This document shows positions 1-9,429 of a DNA stretch of 64,000 nucleotides, in pieces. The notes beneath the pieces are model-generated. The model ran no database searches. It saw nothing but the letters and a program-made list of their open reading frames with translations, and had not been told where the DNA came from. Within the stretch, counting starts at the first letter, position 1, and the number at the start of each line of letters is the position of its first letter. A program made the translations under genes and the position numbers. Origin of the DNA: an uncultured Gammaproteobacteria bacterium (GTDB lineage: Bacteria; Pseudomonadota; Gammaproteobacteria; PS1; Pseudothioglobaceae); NCBI GenBank assembly GCA_902509905.1, contig CABWZI010000008.1, positions 1-64,000 on the forward strand, read 5' to 3'.

Positions 1-1
1 T

Positions 2-748
2 AAAACTATAGTTTTAGCAAATGGCCCTTCGCTTAAAGATGATATTAAACTTGTTGTTAAAGAAAAAGAAACATCTGAGATATATGTATTAAATTATTTT
101 GCGTCAACAGATTATTTTGAGAAATTAAAGCCGCAGTTTTATGTTCTTGCTGATCGCGTATTTTGGGATCAAGGCGTTAATGATGATATCAAAGAAGATA
201 ATATAAAGTTATTCCAAAATTTAGATAAGGTTGATTGGAAAATGAATATTCTTTGCCATGAAAAGGGATTTAAATGGGTTAGTGAGCGATTGGATAAGAA
301 TAAAAATATAAAAATAATAAGTGCAAGGTCTGTCAATATTGAGTTTAAATCTGAAAAAATATATTTACTTTCTATCAACCAAAAAATCACCACTCCACAT
401 TTTATAAATGGACTTGTATTGGAACTTTGGCATGCTATTTACAGAAAGAGAGCTGATATAGAAATTTATGGCGCAGATTTTTCATTATTCAAAGAATACT
501 ATGTTGATCAGAAAACAAATGATTTGTATTCATCATTTTCACACTTTTATCAAAATACTGATGCGCAAAAAAATGCAGCTCATAAATATCCAGGGGAACC
601 AAAGAAGATGCTTCACACTAGGCTTAACCAACAATGGAGTTCTTTCTATCAAATGTACCTGCTCTCAAAGTTAGCAAAAAAAAATAAAATAAAAATTACA
701 AATCTTTCCTCAAACTCTTTTCTTGATTGTTTTGATCGATCAAGATAA
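2..748 (+). CDS. GNGPSL-type putative glycosyltransferase (5' partial)
   Basis: The frame is open from base 2 and stops at 748, so the start lies outside the window; 248 residues are visible. The visible N-terminus carries an A-N-G-P-S-L motif, as found near the nucleotide-binding start of GT42 sialyltransferase-like and DUF115-like proteins. A later I-E-I-Y-G-A-D-F stretch resembles the conserved strand that follows in such proteins. There are no membrane segments. It sits 12 bp before another gene on the same strand, at the head of a polysaccharide locus, which supports a role in glycan transfer. The substrate cannot be read. The family assignment is from motif memory only; the role is inference. 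Confidence 0.5.
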   Translation, partial: KTIVLANGPSLKDDIKLVVKEKETSEIYVLNYFASTDYFEKLKPQFYVLADRVFWDQGVNDDIKEDNIKLFQNLDKVDWKMNILCHEKGFKWVSERLDKNKNIKIISARSVNIEFKSEKIYLLSINQKITTPHFINGLVLELWHAIYRKRADIEIYGADFSLFKEYYVDQKTNDLYSSFSHFYQNTDAQKNAAHKYPGEPKKMLHTRLNQQWSSFYQMYLLSKLAKKNKIKITNLSSNSFLDCFDRSR

Positions 749-760
749 CTGAATTTAAAA

Positions 761-1597
761 ATGCAATTAATAAAAAATTTTTTGATTATTGCGGCTGATT
801 TCTTAAAAAAATCTTTGTTACTTTGTAATCTTGATAGTAAGGAATCAAAAGGGTACATCTCTTTAGTTTCAATGATTCGCTTTTTACCCTTTACAAGAGT
901 AGTAGTTCCTTTCTCTTTGGGAAGAACTATTAGGGGCACCTCATTCAATGCGAATTTCACAGAAGATCCTTATGGTAAATTATGCATGGATATTTTTAAA
1001 GGTGAAGATGACAAAGTTATATTTGAAAATTTATTAAATGCATTCAAAATAGAGAAGGATTTGAATGCATCAGATATAGTTAAATTAAAAAACCATAACT
1101 TAATGAATTATCCTGCTTGGGCGGTTGTTATGCCTTGGGAAAAGCAAAGTATTAAAGAAAAGTTCGAAAATTACCCTCATACCTTCTATAAGAATAGATC
1201 TAATAACAACTTGATTTTTGATGATAACTCTAGATTATCAATAATTGAAACTATGTATTCGTCAGAGTCAATAAAAAGCAAAATTAATCAAATGAAAAAA
1301 CTATATTTAAGTATAAAAAACAATGGTTTAAAAAAAAATAATGATTTACCAAAAATTAATATAATGATTGATTCAAATGAATGGAGATGGTTTATGGGTG
1401 ATGCAGGCAATCATCGATCTTATATTTGTGCATGCTGTGATTATAAGCTGTTTGAAGGAAGGATTGCTTCGATCATAAATAAAAATAAAATTAGTAGTTG
1501 GCCAAATGTCAAGAATGGAACCTATTCGATAAAAGATGCTGAGAAAATTTTTGATAATTACTTTGACGGATCTAATGTTCTAAGAGGTGTTGTGTAG
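761..1597 (+). CDS. Unknown protein with G-N-H-R motif in glycan locus
   Basis: A 278-residue protein that I do not recognise. The N-terminus (about residues 5-25) is moderately hydrophobic and could be a short amphipathic helix, but there is no clear signal peptide. The C-terminal third contains D-A-G-N-H-R-S-Y, which resembles the G-x-H-R signature of ParB/sulfiredoxin-like folds, followed by C-A-C-C. The gene is very AT-rich like its neighbours and lies 12 bp after the upstream gene, so it is probably cotranscribed. A kinase- or ligase-like role in surface glycan decoration is conceivable but nothing in the sequence proves it. Confidence 0.55.
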   Translation: MQLIKNFLIIAADFLKKSLLLCNLDSKESKGYISLVSMIRFLPFTRVVVPFSLGRTIRGTSFNANFTEDPYGKLCMDIFKGEDDKVIFENLLNAFKIEKDLNASDIVKLKNHNLMNYPAWAVVMPWEKQSIKEKFENYPHTFYKNRSNNNLIFDDNSRLSIIETMYSSESIKSKINQMKKLYLSIKNNGLKKNNDLPKINIMIDSNEWRWFMGDAGNHRSYICACCDYKLFEGRIASIINKNKISSWPNVKNGTYSIKDAEKIFDNYFDGSNVLRGVV

Positions 1598-1629
1598 AAT
1601 GACTAGAATTTTAGTTATATTTTTAGCTT

Positions 1630-2379
1630 ATGTTTATTAAGACTTTTTATTTTAGTATTAAGCAATTTTGCAAACTAACTGGAACATCTTTTTCTTTTTC
1701 TTCAGATGGAGAAGATGTTATTCTTATGAAATATCTTTGTAGAATTAAAAATGGTATTTACATTGATATTGGATCAAATCAACCTGTAAAACACTCTAAC
1801 ACTTTTTTATTTTATTTATCAGGATGGAAAGGAGTTTGCATTGATCCATTGCCAAAACTAAAGACTAAATACAGATTTCTTCGACATAGAGATAAATTTA
1901 TCAATGCTGGAATCCTTGGATCAAAAACAAAAGTCGAAAAAAAACTCAAATTTTTTTATTTTAATAAAAATAGAGACAATAGTACCTTTGATCAAACCAG
2001 AGTCAAAGAACTAAGTGAAAATTTTGGAAGAGAGCCATCTTTGGTTATCGATATTCCTACGGTTAAAATTAATGAGATACTAGCTTCTTGTAAGAATATT
2101 TTTGGAAGAAGTAAAGAAATAAATTTATTGAACCTTGATATTGAGGGTTTTGAGATAGATATATTAGAAGATATTTTTGCTAATGAGATCTACCCTTGGG
2201 TTGTATGTGTTGAAGAATTAGGGCAGTTAGCTGAAACAATAAGAAGTGGTGACATTCATCGTTTGATGACTAGTAAAGGATACATTCTTGGATCAAGAAC
2301 GTTTTTGTCTAGTATTTATATTCTTAGAAATCAGATAAATAATTTACCATCTCCTTATATAAAAGAATTAAAAATATGA
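1630..2379 (+). CDS. FkbM family methyltransferase
   Basis: A 249-residue SAM-dependent methyltransferase of the FkbM type. Motif I appears as Y-I-D-I-G-S-N-Q-P near residues 38-46, followed by the family pattern in which an S-N-T segment leads to G-W-K-G-V-C-I-D-P. A later L-N-L-D-I-E-G-F-E-I-D block matches the conserved FkbM C-terminal strand. Members of this family O-methylate sugars or polyketides; in this locus the likely substrate is a sugar of the surface polysaccharide. Its stop overlaps the next start by four bases, indicating translational coupling to the glycosyltransferase that follows. Confidence 0.82.
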   Translation: MFIKTFYFSIKQFCKLTGTSFSFSSDGEDVILMKYLCRIKNGIYIDIGSNQPVKHSNTFLFYLSGWKGVCIDPLPKLKTKYRFLRHRDKFINAGILGSKTKVEKKLKFFYFNKNRDNSTFDQTRVKELSENFGREPSLVIDIPTVKINEILASCKNIFGRSKEINLLNLDIEGFEIDILEDIFANEIYPWVVCVEELGQLAETIRSGDIHRLMTSKGYILGSRTFLSSIYILRNQINNLPSPYIKELKI

Positions 2380-3602
2380 AGGTAGTTCATCTTAATAATG
2401 CTGATATTACTGGTGGAGCTGCTCGAGCGGCATTCCGAATTCATAAATCATTAATTAAGAATGGCCTTCATTCTCGAATGTGGGTTAATGATGCAAAATC
2501 TGGTGATTATACTGTTAATGGTCCAAATGGAAAGTTAAGAAAAGCATTTGCTCAATTTCGAAGACATTCTGTATATCCAATTATGCAAACAATGAAAACT
2601 CAAAATTCTATACTTCATTCTCCAGCAATTCTCCATTCAGCATGGGGCAAACTTATTAATAATTCTGAGGTGGATATCGCACACTTGCATTGGATTGGTG
2701 GTGAAATGGCTTCAATTTCAGATATTGGTAAAATTAAAAAACCTGTAGTGTGGACACTTCATGATATGTGGGCTTTTTGTGGCGCAGAGCACGTTTCTTG
2801 GGATCAACGGTGGAGAGATGGCTATACTAAACTAAATCGTCCTAGTGAGGACAGAGGTCTGGATATTAATCGGTGGACTTGGAAAAGAAAACTTAAGCAC
2901 TGGAAGAATCCAATCCATATTGTTGCTCCAAGTGAATGGCTAGCAGATTGTGCAAGGAGTAGTCAAATTATGCACGATTGGCCAGTGACAATGATTCCAA
3001 ATTGCTTAGATACTGATGTCTGGAGGCCTGTAGAAAAAAAAATTGCCCGTAAACTGCTTGGTTTACCAATAGATGAACCCTTAATAGCTTTTGGTTCTTA
3101 TGGTGCTAACTCACAATATCATAAAGGTTTTGATTTGCTTGCTCAGGCACTAAGTCATCTTTGTGAATTAAATGAGAATGCTGAGCTAGTAATTTTTGGG
3201 CAACCTACTCCAAAAAAGAAACTTAAGCTTGGATTTCCTGTGAATTTTATGGGGCATCTTTATGATGACCTCACCTTACGTGTACTTTACAGCGCAGTTG
3301 ATGTGTTGGTAGTTCCTTCCCGAAAAGAGGCATTTGGGCAAACGGCCGCTGAAGCACAATCTTGTGGAACCCCCGTTGTTGCTTTTGAAATTGGTGGCTT
3401 ATCAGATATTGTAAAACACAAAAATACTGGTTATTTAGCTGCTCCTTTTGATACAGAAGATTTGGCAGACGGGATTCGATGGATTTTGTCAAATGATGCT
3501 ATTGAAAGTATTTCTGAGAAAGCACGCAAAAGGTCAGTTCAAAAATTTTCTTACGATATAGTTTCAGAACAATATAAAGTTTTATACAAAAGTTTGTTAT
3601 GA
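2376..3602 (+). CDS. Glycosyltransferase family 4 (WcaC-like)
   Basis: A 408-residue GT-B glycosyltransferase. The N-terminal domain has the G-G-A-A-R-A-A glycine-rich loop and W-T-L-H-D-M-W-A-F, typical of WcaC-like colanic-acid enzymes. The C-terminal domain has the GT4 donor-binding E-A-F-G-Q-T-A-A-E pattern followed by C-G-T-P-V-V-A-F. It should transfer a sugar from a nucleotide donor to a lipid-linked glycan at the inner face of the cytoplasmic membrane. It overlaps the FkbM gene by four bases. The acceptor and sugar cannot be deduced. Confidence 0.85.
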   Translation: MKVVHLNNADITGGAARAAFRIHKSLIKNGLHSRMWVNDAKSGDYTVNGPNGKLRKAFAQFRRHSVYPIMQTMKTQNSILHSPAILHSAWGKLINNSEVDIAHLHWIGGEMASISDIGKIKKPVVWTLHDMWAFCGAEHVSWDQRWRDGYTKLNRPSEDRGLDINRWTWKRKLKHWKNPIHIVAPSEWLADCARSSQIMHDWPVTMIPNCLDTDVWRPVEKKIARKLLGLPIDEPLIAFGSYGANSQYHKGFDLLAQALSHLCELNENAELVIFGQPTPKKKLKLGFPVNFMGHLYDDLTLRVLYSAVDVLVVPSRKEAFGQTAAEAQSCGTPVVAFEIGGLSDIVKHKNTGYLAAPFDTEDLADGIRWILSNDAIESISEKARKRSVQKFSYDIVSEQYKVLYKSLL

Positions 3603-3671
3603 TTTATTTAGGTCAAAAATTTGAAGGATTTCCAAATGATTTTTTTGGCCTTATTTAAAATGGTTTAATTT

Positions 3672-4973
3672 ATGGATGAATTGATAAAAAAGATTAGTGA
3701 AAATAATGCCACTGTTGGTGTAATAGGCTTGGGTTATGTTGGCTTGCCACTGTTGCTAAGATTTTCTGAGATAGGGGCTTCAGTTATTGGTTTTGATATT
3801 GATACTACAAAAATTGAGAAACTCAATAATGGCGAAAGTTATATTGAAACAATTTCGTCATCTAGAGTAATTGACTCTATTAAAAGAGGCTTTGAATGTA
3901 CTTGCGATTTTTCCCGAATTACTGAAGTTGATGCAATTATTATTTGCGTCCCAACTCCTCTAAATAAATATCGTGAACCAGATTTAAGTTTTATTTTAGG
4001 GACCATGAAAACTATTTTACCCTTTCTTCGTGAGGGTCAAATTGTTTCACTAGAAAGTACGACTTATCCTGGAACAACTGAAGAAGAATTACTTCCTTTG
4101 ATTAAGTCAACCGGTTTAAAGGTTGGAGAGAACATATTTTTAGTTTATTCTCCAGAGAGAGAAGATCCTGGAAATCAAGATTTCAAGACTCATAATATTT
4201 CAAAAATAGTTGGAGGTCTTTCACCTGCTTGTCTTGAGGTTGGCAAAGCACTTTATGAACTTGCTATTGACAATGTTATACCTGTAAGCTCCTCTAAAAC
4301 TGCAGAAATGACAAAGCTATTGGAAAATATTTATAGAGCTGTAAATATTGGACTAGTTAATGAAATGAAAATTGTTGCTGACAAAATGGGCATAGATATT
4401 CATGAGGTTATTCGAGCTGCCTCTTCAAAACCTTTTGGGTTTACACCTTTTTATCCTGGGCCGGGCCTAGGTGGCCATTGTATACCTATAGACCCTTTTT
4501 ACTTGACATGGAAGGCACGTGAATATGATTTGAGTACCAGATTTATTGAACTTGCTGGTGAAGTCAACTCTAATATGCCATTTTGGGTTTTAGACAAGGT
4601 AATTGATACACTTAATAATCATGGAAGGCCTGTTAAAGATGCTAATATATTAATTCTTGGAATTGCATATAAGAAAAATGTAGATGATATGCGTGAATCC
4701 CCCTCAGTTAAATTAATGGAGCTTCTAACTGCCAAGGGTGCAAAAATTAAATATAGTGACCCTCTAATTCCATTTTTCCCAAAAATTAGAAAATATTCTT
4801 TTGATCTAAACAGTCTTAATCTCACCCCAAAAAATATAGCGAATAATGATTTAATTTTATTAGTTACAGATCATGATGAATTTGACTATGAGTTGATACA
4901 GAAACACGCAAAAATTATTATTGATACAAGAGGTGTATATCTAGAAAATTATGAAAACGTAATCAAGGCTTAA
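3672..4973 (+). CDS. wbpA: UDP-N-acetylglucosamine 6-dehydrogenase-like (WbpA/UGD family)
   Basis: A 433-residue nucleotide-sugar dehydrogenase that oxidises the C6 of a UDP-sugar to a uronic acid in two NAD-dependent steps. The Rossmann loop G-L-G-Y-V-G is at residues 19-24. The catalytic cysteine is C270 in G-G-H-C-I-P-I-D-P. The length matches WbpA/WecC-type enzymes acting on UDP-GlcNAc more closely than the shorter UDP-glucose dehydrogenases, and the V-P-T-P-L and E-S-T-T-Y-P-G-T motifs agree. It supplies an activated uronate for the surrounding polysaccharide genes. Exact substrate is inferred from family resemblance. Confidence 0.85.
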   Translation: MDELIKKISENNATVGVIGLGYVGLPLLLRFSEIGASVIGFDIDTTKIEKLNNGESYIETISSSRVIDSIKRGFECTCDFSRITEVDAIIICVPTPLNKYREPDLSFILGTMKTILPFLREGQIVSLESTTYPGTTEEELLPLIKSTGLKVGENIFLVYSPEREDPGNQDFKTHNISKIVGGLSPACLEVGKALYELAIDNVIPVSSSKTAEMTKLLENIYRAVNIGLVNEMKIVADKMGIDIHEVIRAASSKPFGFTPFYPGPGLGGHCIPIDPFYLTWKAREYDLSTRFIELAGEVNSNMPFWVLDKVIDTLNNHGRPVKDANILILGIAYKKNVDDMRESPSVKLMELLTAKGAKIKYSDPLIPFFPKIRKYSFDLNSLNLTPKNIANNDLILLVTDHDEFDYELIQKHAKIIIDTRGVYLENYENVIKA

Positions 4974-4978
4974 AAATA

Positions 4979-5824
4979 ATGATACACGTAGTTATTCCTG
5001 TTTTTAATCGGCTAGAATTAACAAAGCCTTGTATTGAATCTATTAAGAAAAACGAAAAATTTTGTGCACTAAGTATTGTTTTGATAGATGATGGATCATC
5101 TGATGGTACATCTGAATGGATCAAAAAAAACTATCCAGAAATAACAATCCTCCATGGAACTGGTTCATTATTTTGGGGTGGAGCTGTTCATTATGGAATT
5201 GAATATATTTTAAAAAGTTTCAATTCAAATGACTATATTTTGCTAGTAAATAATGATGTTTTTCTTGCTGAAAATACCATTAGTGAATTGGTAAGTTTCT
5301 GTGAGCAAAAAAATCGAAAAGCAATAGTAGGTGCGCTTTCATTGGATCCTAACAATGAAGGAAGAATTTTAAAATCTGGTACGATTGTTAAAAGCTGGTT
5401 TTTTAATTGGACAAGACATGTCTTTATAGGTCAAAAAATTGAAAATATCAGTTCCAATTATGGTCAAGAGGTTGATTTTCTTACAGGAAGATGTTTATTG
5501 CACCCTATTGAAGTATTTTTGAGAGCAGGTAATTATGATTCAATTTCCTTTAGGCATTATGGAGGAGATGATGAATTTTCGATGAGAGTAAAAAAATTCG
5601 GTTTTAAAACATTTCTTTATACATCTGCGTTTATTTATATGCAGCAAACAAGTCCATTAAAATTAGGTTTGTTCGATACTTTTTTTAGCATCAAATCTAG
5701 CTCTAATATAATAAATAAATTTAAATTAAGTTATAGAGTGGCTCCACCATTAGCTAAGTTTAATTTTTTCTTAATTGGAGTATTTAAGTCAATTTTTGTA
5801 GCTCTAAAAAATGTTAACAGATAA
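4979..5824 (+). CDS. Glycosyltransferase family 2
   Basis: A 281-residue GT-A enzyme. The N-terminal V-I-P-V-F-N-R and D-D-G-S-S-D-G-T segments form the nucleotide-binding part. N-N-D-V-F occupies the place of the D-x-D metal site. The G-G-D-D-E-F-S-M-R stretch is the usual GT2 catalytic-base region. It starts five bases after the dehydrogenase stop and overlaps the next gene by 14 bases, so the three are almost certainly cotranscribed. It resembles rhamnosyltransferase-like GT2 proteins, but the donor sugar is unknown. Confidence 0.85.
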   Translation: MIHVVIPVFNRLELTKPCIESIKKNEKFCALSIVLIDDGSSDGTSEWIKKNYPEITILHGTGSLFWGGAVHYGIEYILKSFNSNDYILLVNNDVFLAENTISELVSFCEQKNRKAIVGALSLDPNNEGRILKSGTIVKSWFFNWTRHVFIGQKIENISSNYGQEVDFLTGRCLLHPIEVFLRAGNYDSISFRHYGGDDEFSMRVKKFGFKTFLYTSAFIYMQQTSPLKLGLFDTFFSIKSSSNIINKFKLSYRVAPPLAKFNFFLIGVFKSIFVALKNVNR

Positions 5825-6803
5825 AAAAGTTAATATAAGTAGTTCTTCCTTGCTAATATTTTTTGTTTCAACGATATTTGCATTGATTGTTGGTTCCGGT
5901 ATTTATGGATATGGAATTGATTATTTCGCAGCTTATCATAAGCCTAATTTAATTTGGGGTGGGTTTTTTGATCGCTTTGGATATAGAGTGGCAACACTAA
6001 GTATTAATGGGGTTCACATTGGTGTCCATTTAACCACTTTCATTCTTTCAATTTCAGTAGGTTTTTTCATTAGAAATCAACTTAAGTTAAAGTTAAATTA
6101 CTCTTTTGCTTTTTTTGCTTTTATTTATCTAATATCAATTCACACCTGGCCTATCATAATGTCTACTTCTAATGCTATGAGGCAAGGTTTGACAATGTCC
6201 TTCATATTTTTGGCTTTGATTTCTAGTTCTCAAAAAAACTATATTAGCATGTTATTTTTTTGCCTTATTTCGGTCTTCATGCATAAGAGTGGTTTAATTC
6301 TGACTATGATTATTGTTTTAGCAACCTTTTTAAGTGATACTTTGAAGTTTGATAATTTAGCTAGAAGAAAATTGATTAATAGTCTCATTGGAGTTATTGG
6401 TTTTTTTGCACTATATATTGCCATTAATTTCATTTTCAATATACTCGATGATAATGGTCCCTCAAAGATAATTGAAGGAGATTTTAGAGCTGCATTTTTT
6501 ATGATTGCTTTTTTTTATATAACGTTATCTTTTTTTTATGAAAATCTTACAACTGGCCCAATAAATTTGACTTTATATTATTATAGTTTTCTTTCTCCAG
6601 CAATTTTATTTAGTGGATTAAATTGGGAGTATGAAAGATTAGGAATGATGATGTTAATTCCTTACATTCTCTCTTTTGGTAGTATATTTAATAAAAGCTC
6701 AAATACAATATACCTTTCTATATCCTTTATAGCGTTGCTTGCTATGACTATCTTTACTGGGATGTATGATATTGGATTACGAAATTGGAATGAATATTTA
6801 TAA
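5811..6803 (+). CDS. EpsG family polysaccharide polymerase-like membrane protein
   Basis: A 330-residue protein with about eight hydrophobic membrane segments and a short soluble start. The S-N-A-M-R-Q-G-L motif near the middle is characteristic of the EpsG/Wzy-like polymerase family. It would join repeat units on undecaprenyl diphosphate at the outer face of the inner membrane. It overlaps the preceding GT2 gene by 14 bases. No Wzx-type flippase is visible in the window, so the export partner must lie upstream of base 1 or elsewhere. Confidence 0.75.
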   Translation: MLTDKKVNISSSSLLIFFVSTIFALIVGSGIYGYGIDYFAAYHKPNLIWGGFFDRFGYRVATLSINGVHIGVHLTTFILSISVGFFIRNQLKLKLNYSFAFFAFIYLISIHTWPIIMSTSNAMRQGLTMSFIFLALISSSQKNYISMLFFCLISVFMHKSGLILTMIIVLATFLSDTLKFDNLARRKLINSLIGVIGFFALYIAINFIFNILDDNGPSKIIEGDFRAAFFMIAFFYITLSFFYENLTTGPINLTLYYYSFLSPAILFSGLNWEYERLGMMMLIPYILSFGSIFNKSSNTIYLSISFIALLAMTIFTGMYDIGLRNWNEYL

Positions 6804-6820
6804 TCAATCAGTTAAGCTTT

Positions 6821-8071
6821 ATGAAAATTATTTATCTTCACCAATTTTTTAATACACCCTCAATGCATGGTGGCGTAAGATCTTATGATATTGCAAAATC
6901 TTTAGTTAATAATGGACATACCGTTACCATGCTTACTTCTTCGAGAGAGGTTTCAGATAAGGCAGGATGGGGTTACACTAATGAAGATGGAATTGATGTC
7001 CATTGGTTGCAATTGCCCTATTCAAATAAATTAAGCTATGTAAAAAGATTAAAGTCATTTTTTTTATTTGCATTTCATTCAGCAAAAAAAGGCTCAAGTG
7101 TGAGCGGTGATATCATTTATGCAACTAGCGCTCCATTAAGTATTGCAATTCCGGCAATATATATTTCATGGAGAAAGTCAATACCGATGGTATTTGAAGT
7201 TAGAGATCTTTGGCCAGAGGTACCTATTGCAATTGGTGCTATAAAAAACTCATTAATTAAGTTTTTAGCAAAACTCTTAGAAAAATATACTTATAAAAAA
7301 TCTGAAGCTGTTGTCGCATTATCTGAAGGGATGAAAAATGGAGTAATTGCTACGGGATATGATGCAAATAAAGTCTTTGTAATTCCAAACTTTTCCAATT
7401 TGGAATTGTTTAATGCAGAGTTTTCATCCGAAAAATTTCGAAGTAAGAGAGAGTGGTACCGTGGCTCACCATTATTGGTATACACTGGAACCTTTGGCCT
7501 GATTAATGGAGTAACTTACCTTGTCGATGTTGCAGAGCATTTGGCATTATTGAATTCTAATGTAACGATTTTATTGATTGGCCATGGGCGAGAATATGAT
7601 TTTGTAAAATCTTATGCCGAAGAAAAAAATGTACTAAATATAAATCTATTTATTGAGCCAAGTATTAAAAAGGAGGATTTACCAGAAGTATTAGCAGCTG
7701 CAGACCTCGCTAGTAATCTAGTTATAGATTTGCCAGAACTATGGAATAACTCTGCTAACAAATTTTTTGATGCACTTGCTAGTGGAACGCCTTTACTAAT
7801 AAATGGAAGCGGATGGCAGGCAGATTTAATAAATGAAACAAAATCAGGAATTGTAACTTATGGCAAAACTATTGAACAGTCAGCCAAACTTATTGATGAT
7901 TTTTTGAGAAATAAAAGTTTAGTTAAAGAGTCATCAAAGAACGCCCTAAATTTATCTAAAAAGCTATTTGATAAAGATAAACTAGTGAAAGAAGTTGAGG
8001 AAGTATTGGACTATTCATTGAGGCAAAGAATATCAAGGATATCGCAAAGAAGAAAAAATGAGAAAGTATAA
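6821..8071 (+). CDS. Glycosyltransferase family 4 (WbuB-like)
   Basis: A 416-residue GT-B protein. The start K-I-I-Y-L-H-Q-F-F and the following G-G-V-R-S-Y-D-I-A region match WbuB-like transferases. The V-F-E-V-R-D-L-W-P-E-V-P stretch is the family's conserved segment. The C-terminal domain has S-A-N-K-F-F-D-A-L-A-S-G-T-P, the donor-binding region. WbuB-type enzymes commonly add an N-acetylfucosamine-type sugar to the lipid-linked first sugar; here the sugar is only a guess. It overlaps the following PglC-type gene by 14 bases, and the initiating enzyme and an early transferase are often paired this way. Confidence 0.83.
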   Translation: MKIIYLHQFFNTPSMHGGVRSYDIAKSLVNNGHTVTMLTSSREVSDKAGWGYTNEDGIDVHWLQLPYSNKLSYVKRLKSFFLFAFHSAKKGSSVSGDIIYATSAPLSIAIPAIYISWRKSIPMVFEVRDLWPEVPIAIGAIKNSLIKFLAKLLEKYTYKKSEAVVALSEGMKNGVIATGYDANKVFVIPNFSNLELFNAEFSSEKFRSKREWYRGSPLLVYTGTFGLINGVTYLVDVAEHLALLNSNVTILLIGHGREYDFVKSYAEEKNVLNINLFIEPSIKKEDLPEVLAAADLASNLVIDLPELWNNSANKFFDALASGTPLLINGSGWQADLINETKSGIVTYGKTIEQSAKLIDDFLRNKSLVKESSKNALNLSKKLFDKDKLVKEVEEVLDYSLRQRISRISQRRKNEKV

Positions 8072-8660
8072 GTATTCATTTGATTTAATATTAATATTTT
8101 TAACTCTACCAATATTAATTCCTGTTTTCTTGCTTATTGCAATACTGGTTTTTTTCAAGTCAGATTTTGAAGTATTTTTTAAACAGGAACGCCCAGGATT
8201 AAATGGAAAGGTTTTTTACTTGTACAAGTTCAAAACAATGATGGATAAATTTGATTCTGAAGGAAAATTGAAATCTGATACTGAAAGACTAACTAAATTT
8301 GGAAAATTTTTGAGATCAACAAGTTTAGATGAATTGCCTGGATTATGGAGTGTACTAAAAGGTGATATGAGCCTTGTGGGGCCTAGGCCATTGCTTGTGG
8401 ACTACTTGCCATTTTATTCTGAAATACAGAATAGGAGGCATGAAGTAAAGCCAGGAATTACAGGTTGGGCTCAAGTCAATGGAAGAAATGCAATTAGTTG
8501 GGATGAAAAATTTGAATTAGATGTTTGGTATGTCGATAATCAATCGCTTCTATTAGATATAAAAATCTTATGGCTGACAGTAAAAAAAGTGATAAATCGA
8601 AAAGATATTTCACCAGAAGGGTTGGATATTATGCCAAGGTTTGACAAAAATGAAAACTAG
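8058..8660 (+). CDS. Initiating sugar-phosphate transferase (PglC/WcaJ C-terminal type)
   Basis: A 200-residue monotopic phosphoglycosyltransferase that places the first sugar phosphate on undecaprenyl phosphate. One hydrophobic segment at about residues 8-32 forms the re-entrant anchor. The catalytic core follows: K-Q-E-R-P-G, Y-K-F-K-T-M, S-L-D-E-L-P, then D-M-S-L-V-G-P-R-P and G-I-T-G-W-A-Q-V-N-G-R. The short form without the N-terminal multi-span domain matches PglC. It overlaps the GT4 gene before it and the phosphoesterase gene after it. Confidence 0.9.
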   Translation: MRKYKYSFDLILIFLTLPILIPVFLLIAILVFFKSDFEVFFKQERPGLNGKVFYLYKFKTMMDKFDSEGKLKSDTERLTKFGKFLRSTSLDELPGLWSVLKGDMSLVGPRPLLVDYLPFYSEIQNRRHEVKPGITGWAQVNGRNAISWDEKFELDVWYVDNQSLLLDIKILWLTVKKVINRKDISPEGLDIMPRFDKNEN

Positions 8661-9423
8661 AATAGCTGTCATTTCAGATATTCATGCCAATGCAGATGCA
8701 CTGTCAGCTGTTCTCAATGAATTAAAAAGTAAAGCTGTAGATAAATTAATAGTATTGGGAGATATTCTCACATATGGTTGCCAACCGATTGAAGTTATTA
8801 ATTTATTAAAGAAATATAATAAAATCAATAAAGTTGTTTTTATAAAGGGAAATCATGATCAGATGTATTTTGATCATAGTAGTAATTTAAAGAGCCAAAC
8901 ATATAATCCACCAAAATTTGTTCAAGAATCTTTAAGTTGGACAATGAAAACAATTAGAAATATTCAGTTGAATGAAATTTTTTCTTGGCAAAACAACTAC
9001 TTTTATGGAAATGTTTTTTTCGCTCATGCAAACCCTTTTAAATATGGAGATTGGAGTTATATTGAAGACGAGCAAAAATTGCAAAAATCATTTCAAATAT
9101 TAAGCAAAAATGATTTTTTTGCAGGAGTATTTGGTCATTCTCATAGACAAATTTTCATTTGTAAAAAAGATGATGTAATGGTAGAAATGGAAAAATTTAG
9201 CTCTTATGATAATATCGATCAGTTGATAATTAATACTGGATCAGTAGGCCAGCCTAGAGGAAAAGGTCTGGGTTACGTTGTTTTAGATTTTGATAACAAA
9301 AAACTAGTAAAGGCAGGCTTTAAGAACTTAAAAATTGATTTCATCAATTCAATCAATCTTATTAAAAAGGCTAAGTTTAGTGCCGATACTGAGGCAAAAT
9401 TGCTAAATTACTTTAATGGATAA
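8650..9423 (+). CDS. Metallophosphoesterase (YfcE-like)
   Basis: A 257-residue calcineurin-like phosphoesterase. The metal-binding set is complete: S-D-I-H-A-N near the start, V-L-G-D-I, K-G-N-H-D-Q and G-H-S-H-R. I chose the ATG at 8650, which overlaps the previous stop; an in-frame TTG at 8641 would add three residues. Such enzymes cleave phosphomono- or diesters with two metal ions. A phosphatase is unusual within a glycan assembly operon, and its substrate (perhaps a sugar phosphate) is not evident. Confidence 0.8.
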   Translation: MKTRIAVISDIHANADALSAVLNELKSKAVDKLIVLGDILTYGCQPIEVINLLKKYNKINKVVFIKGNHDQMYFDHSSNLKSQTYNPPKFVQESLSWTMKTIRNIQLNEIFSWQNNYFYGNVFFAHANPFKYGDWSYIEDEQKLQKSFQILSKNDFFAGVFGHSHRQIFICKKDDVMVEMEKFSSYDNIDQLIINTGSVGQPRGKGLGYVVLDFDNKKLVKAGFKNLKIDFINSINLIKKAKFSADTEAKLLNYFNG

Positions 9424-9429
9424 TTTGGA

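Noticed and set aside
3603-3671. Possible terminator between the GT4 and dehydrogenase genes
   Set aside because: The stem is weak, AT-rich and interrupted, and the genes on both sides appear to belong to one transcript.
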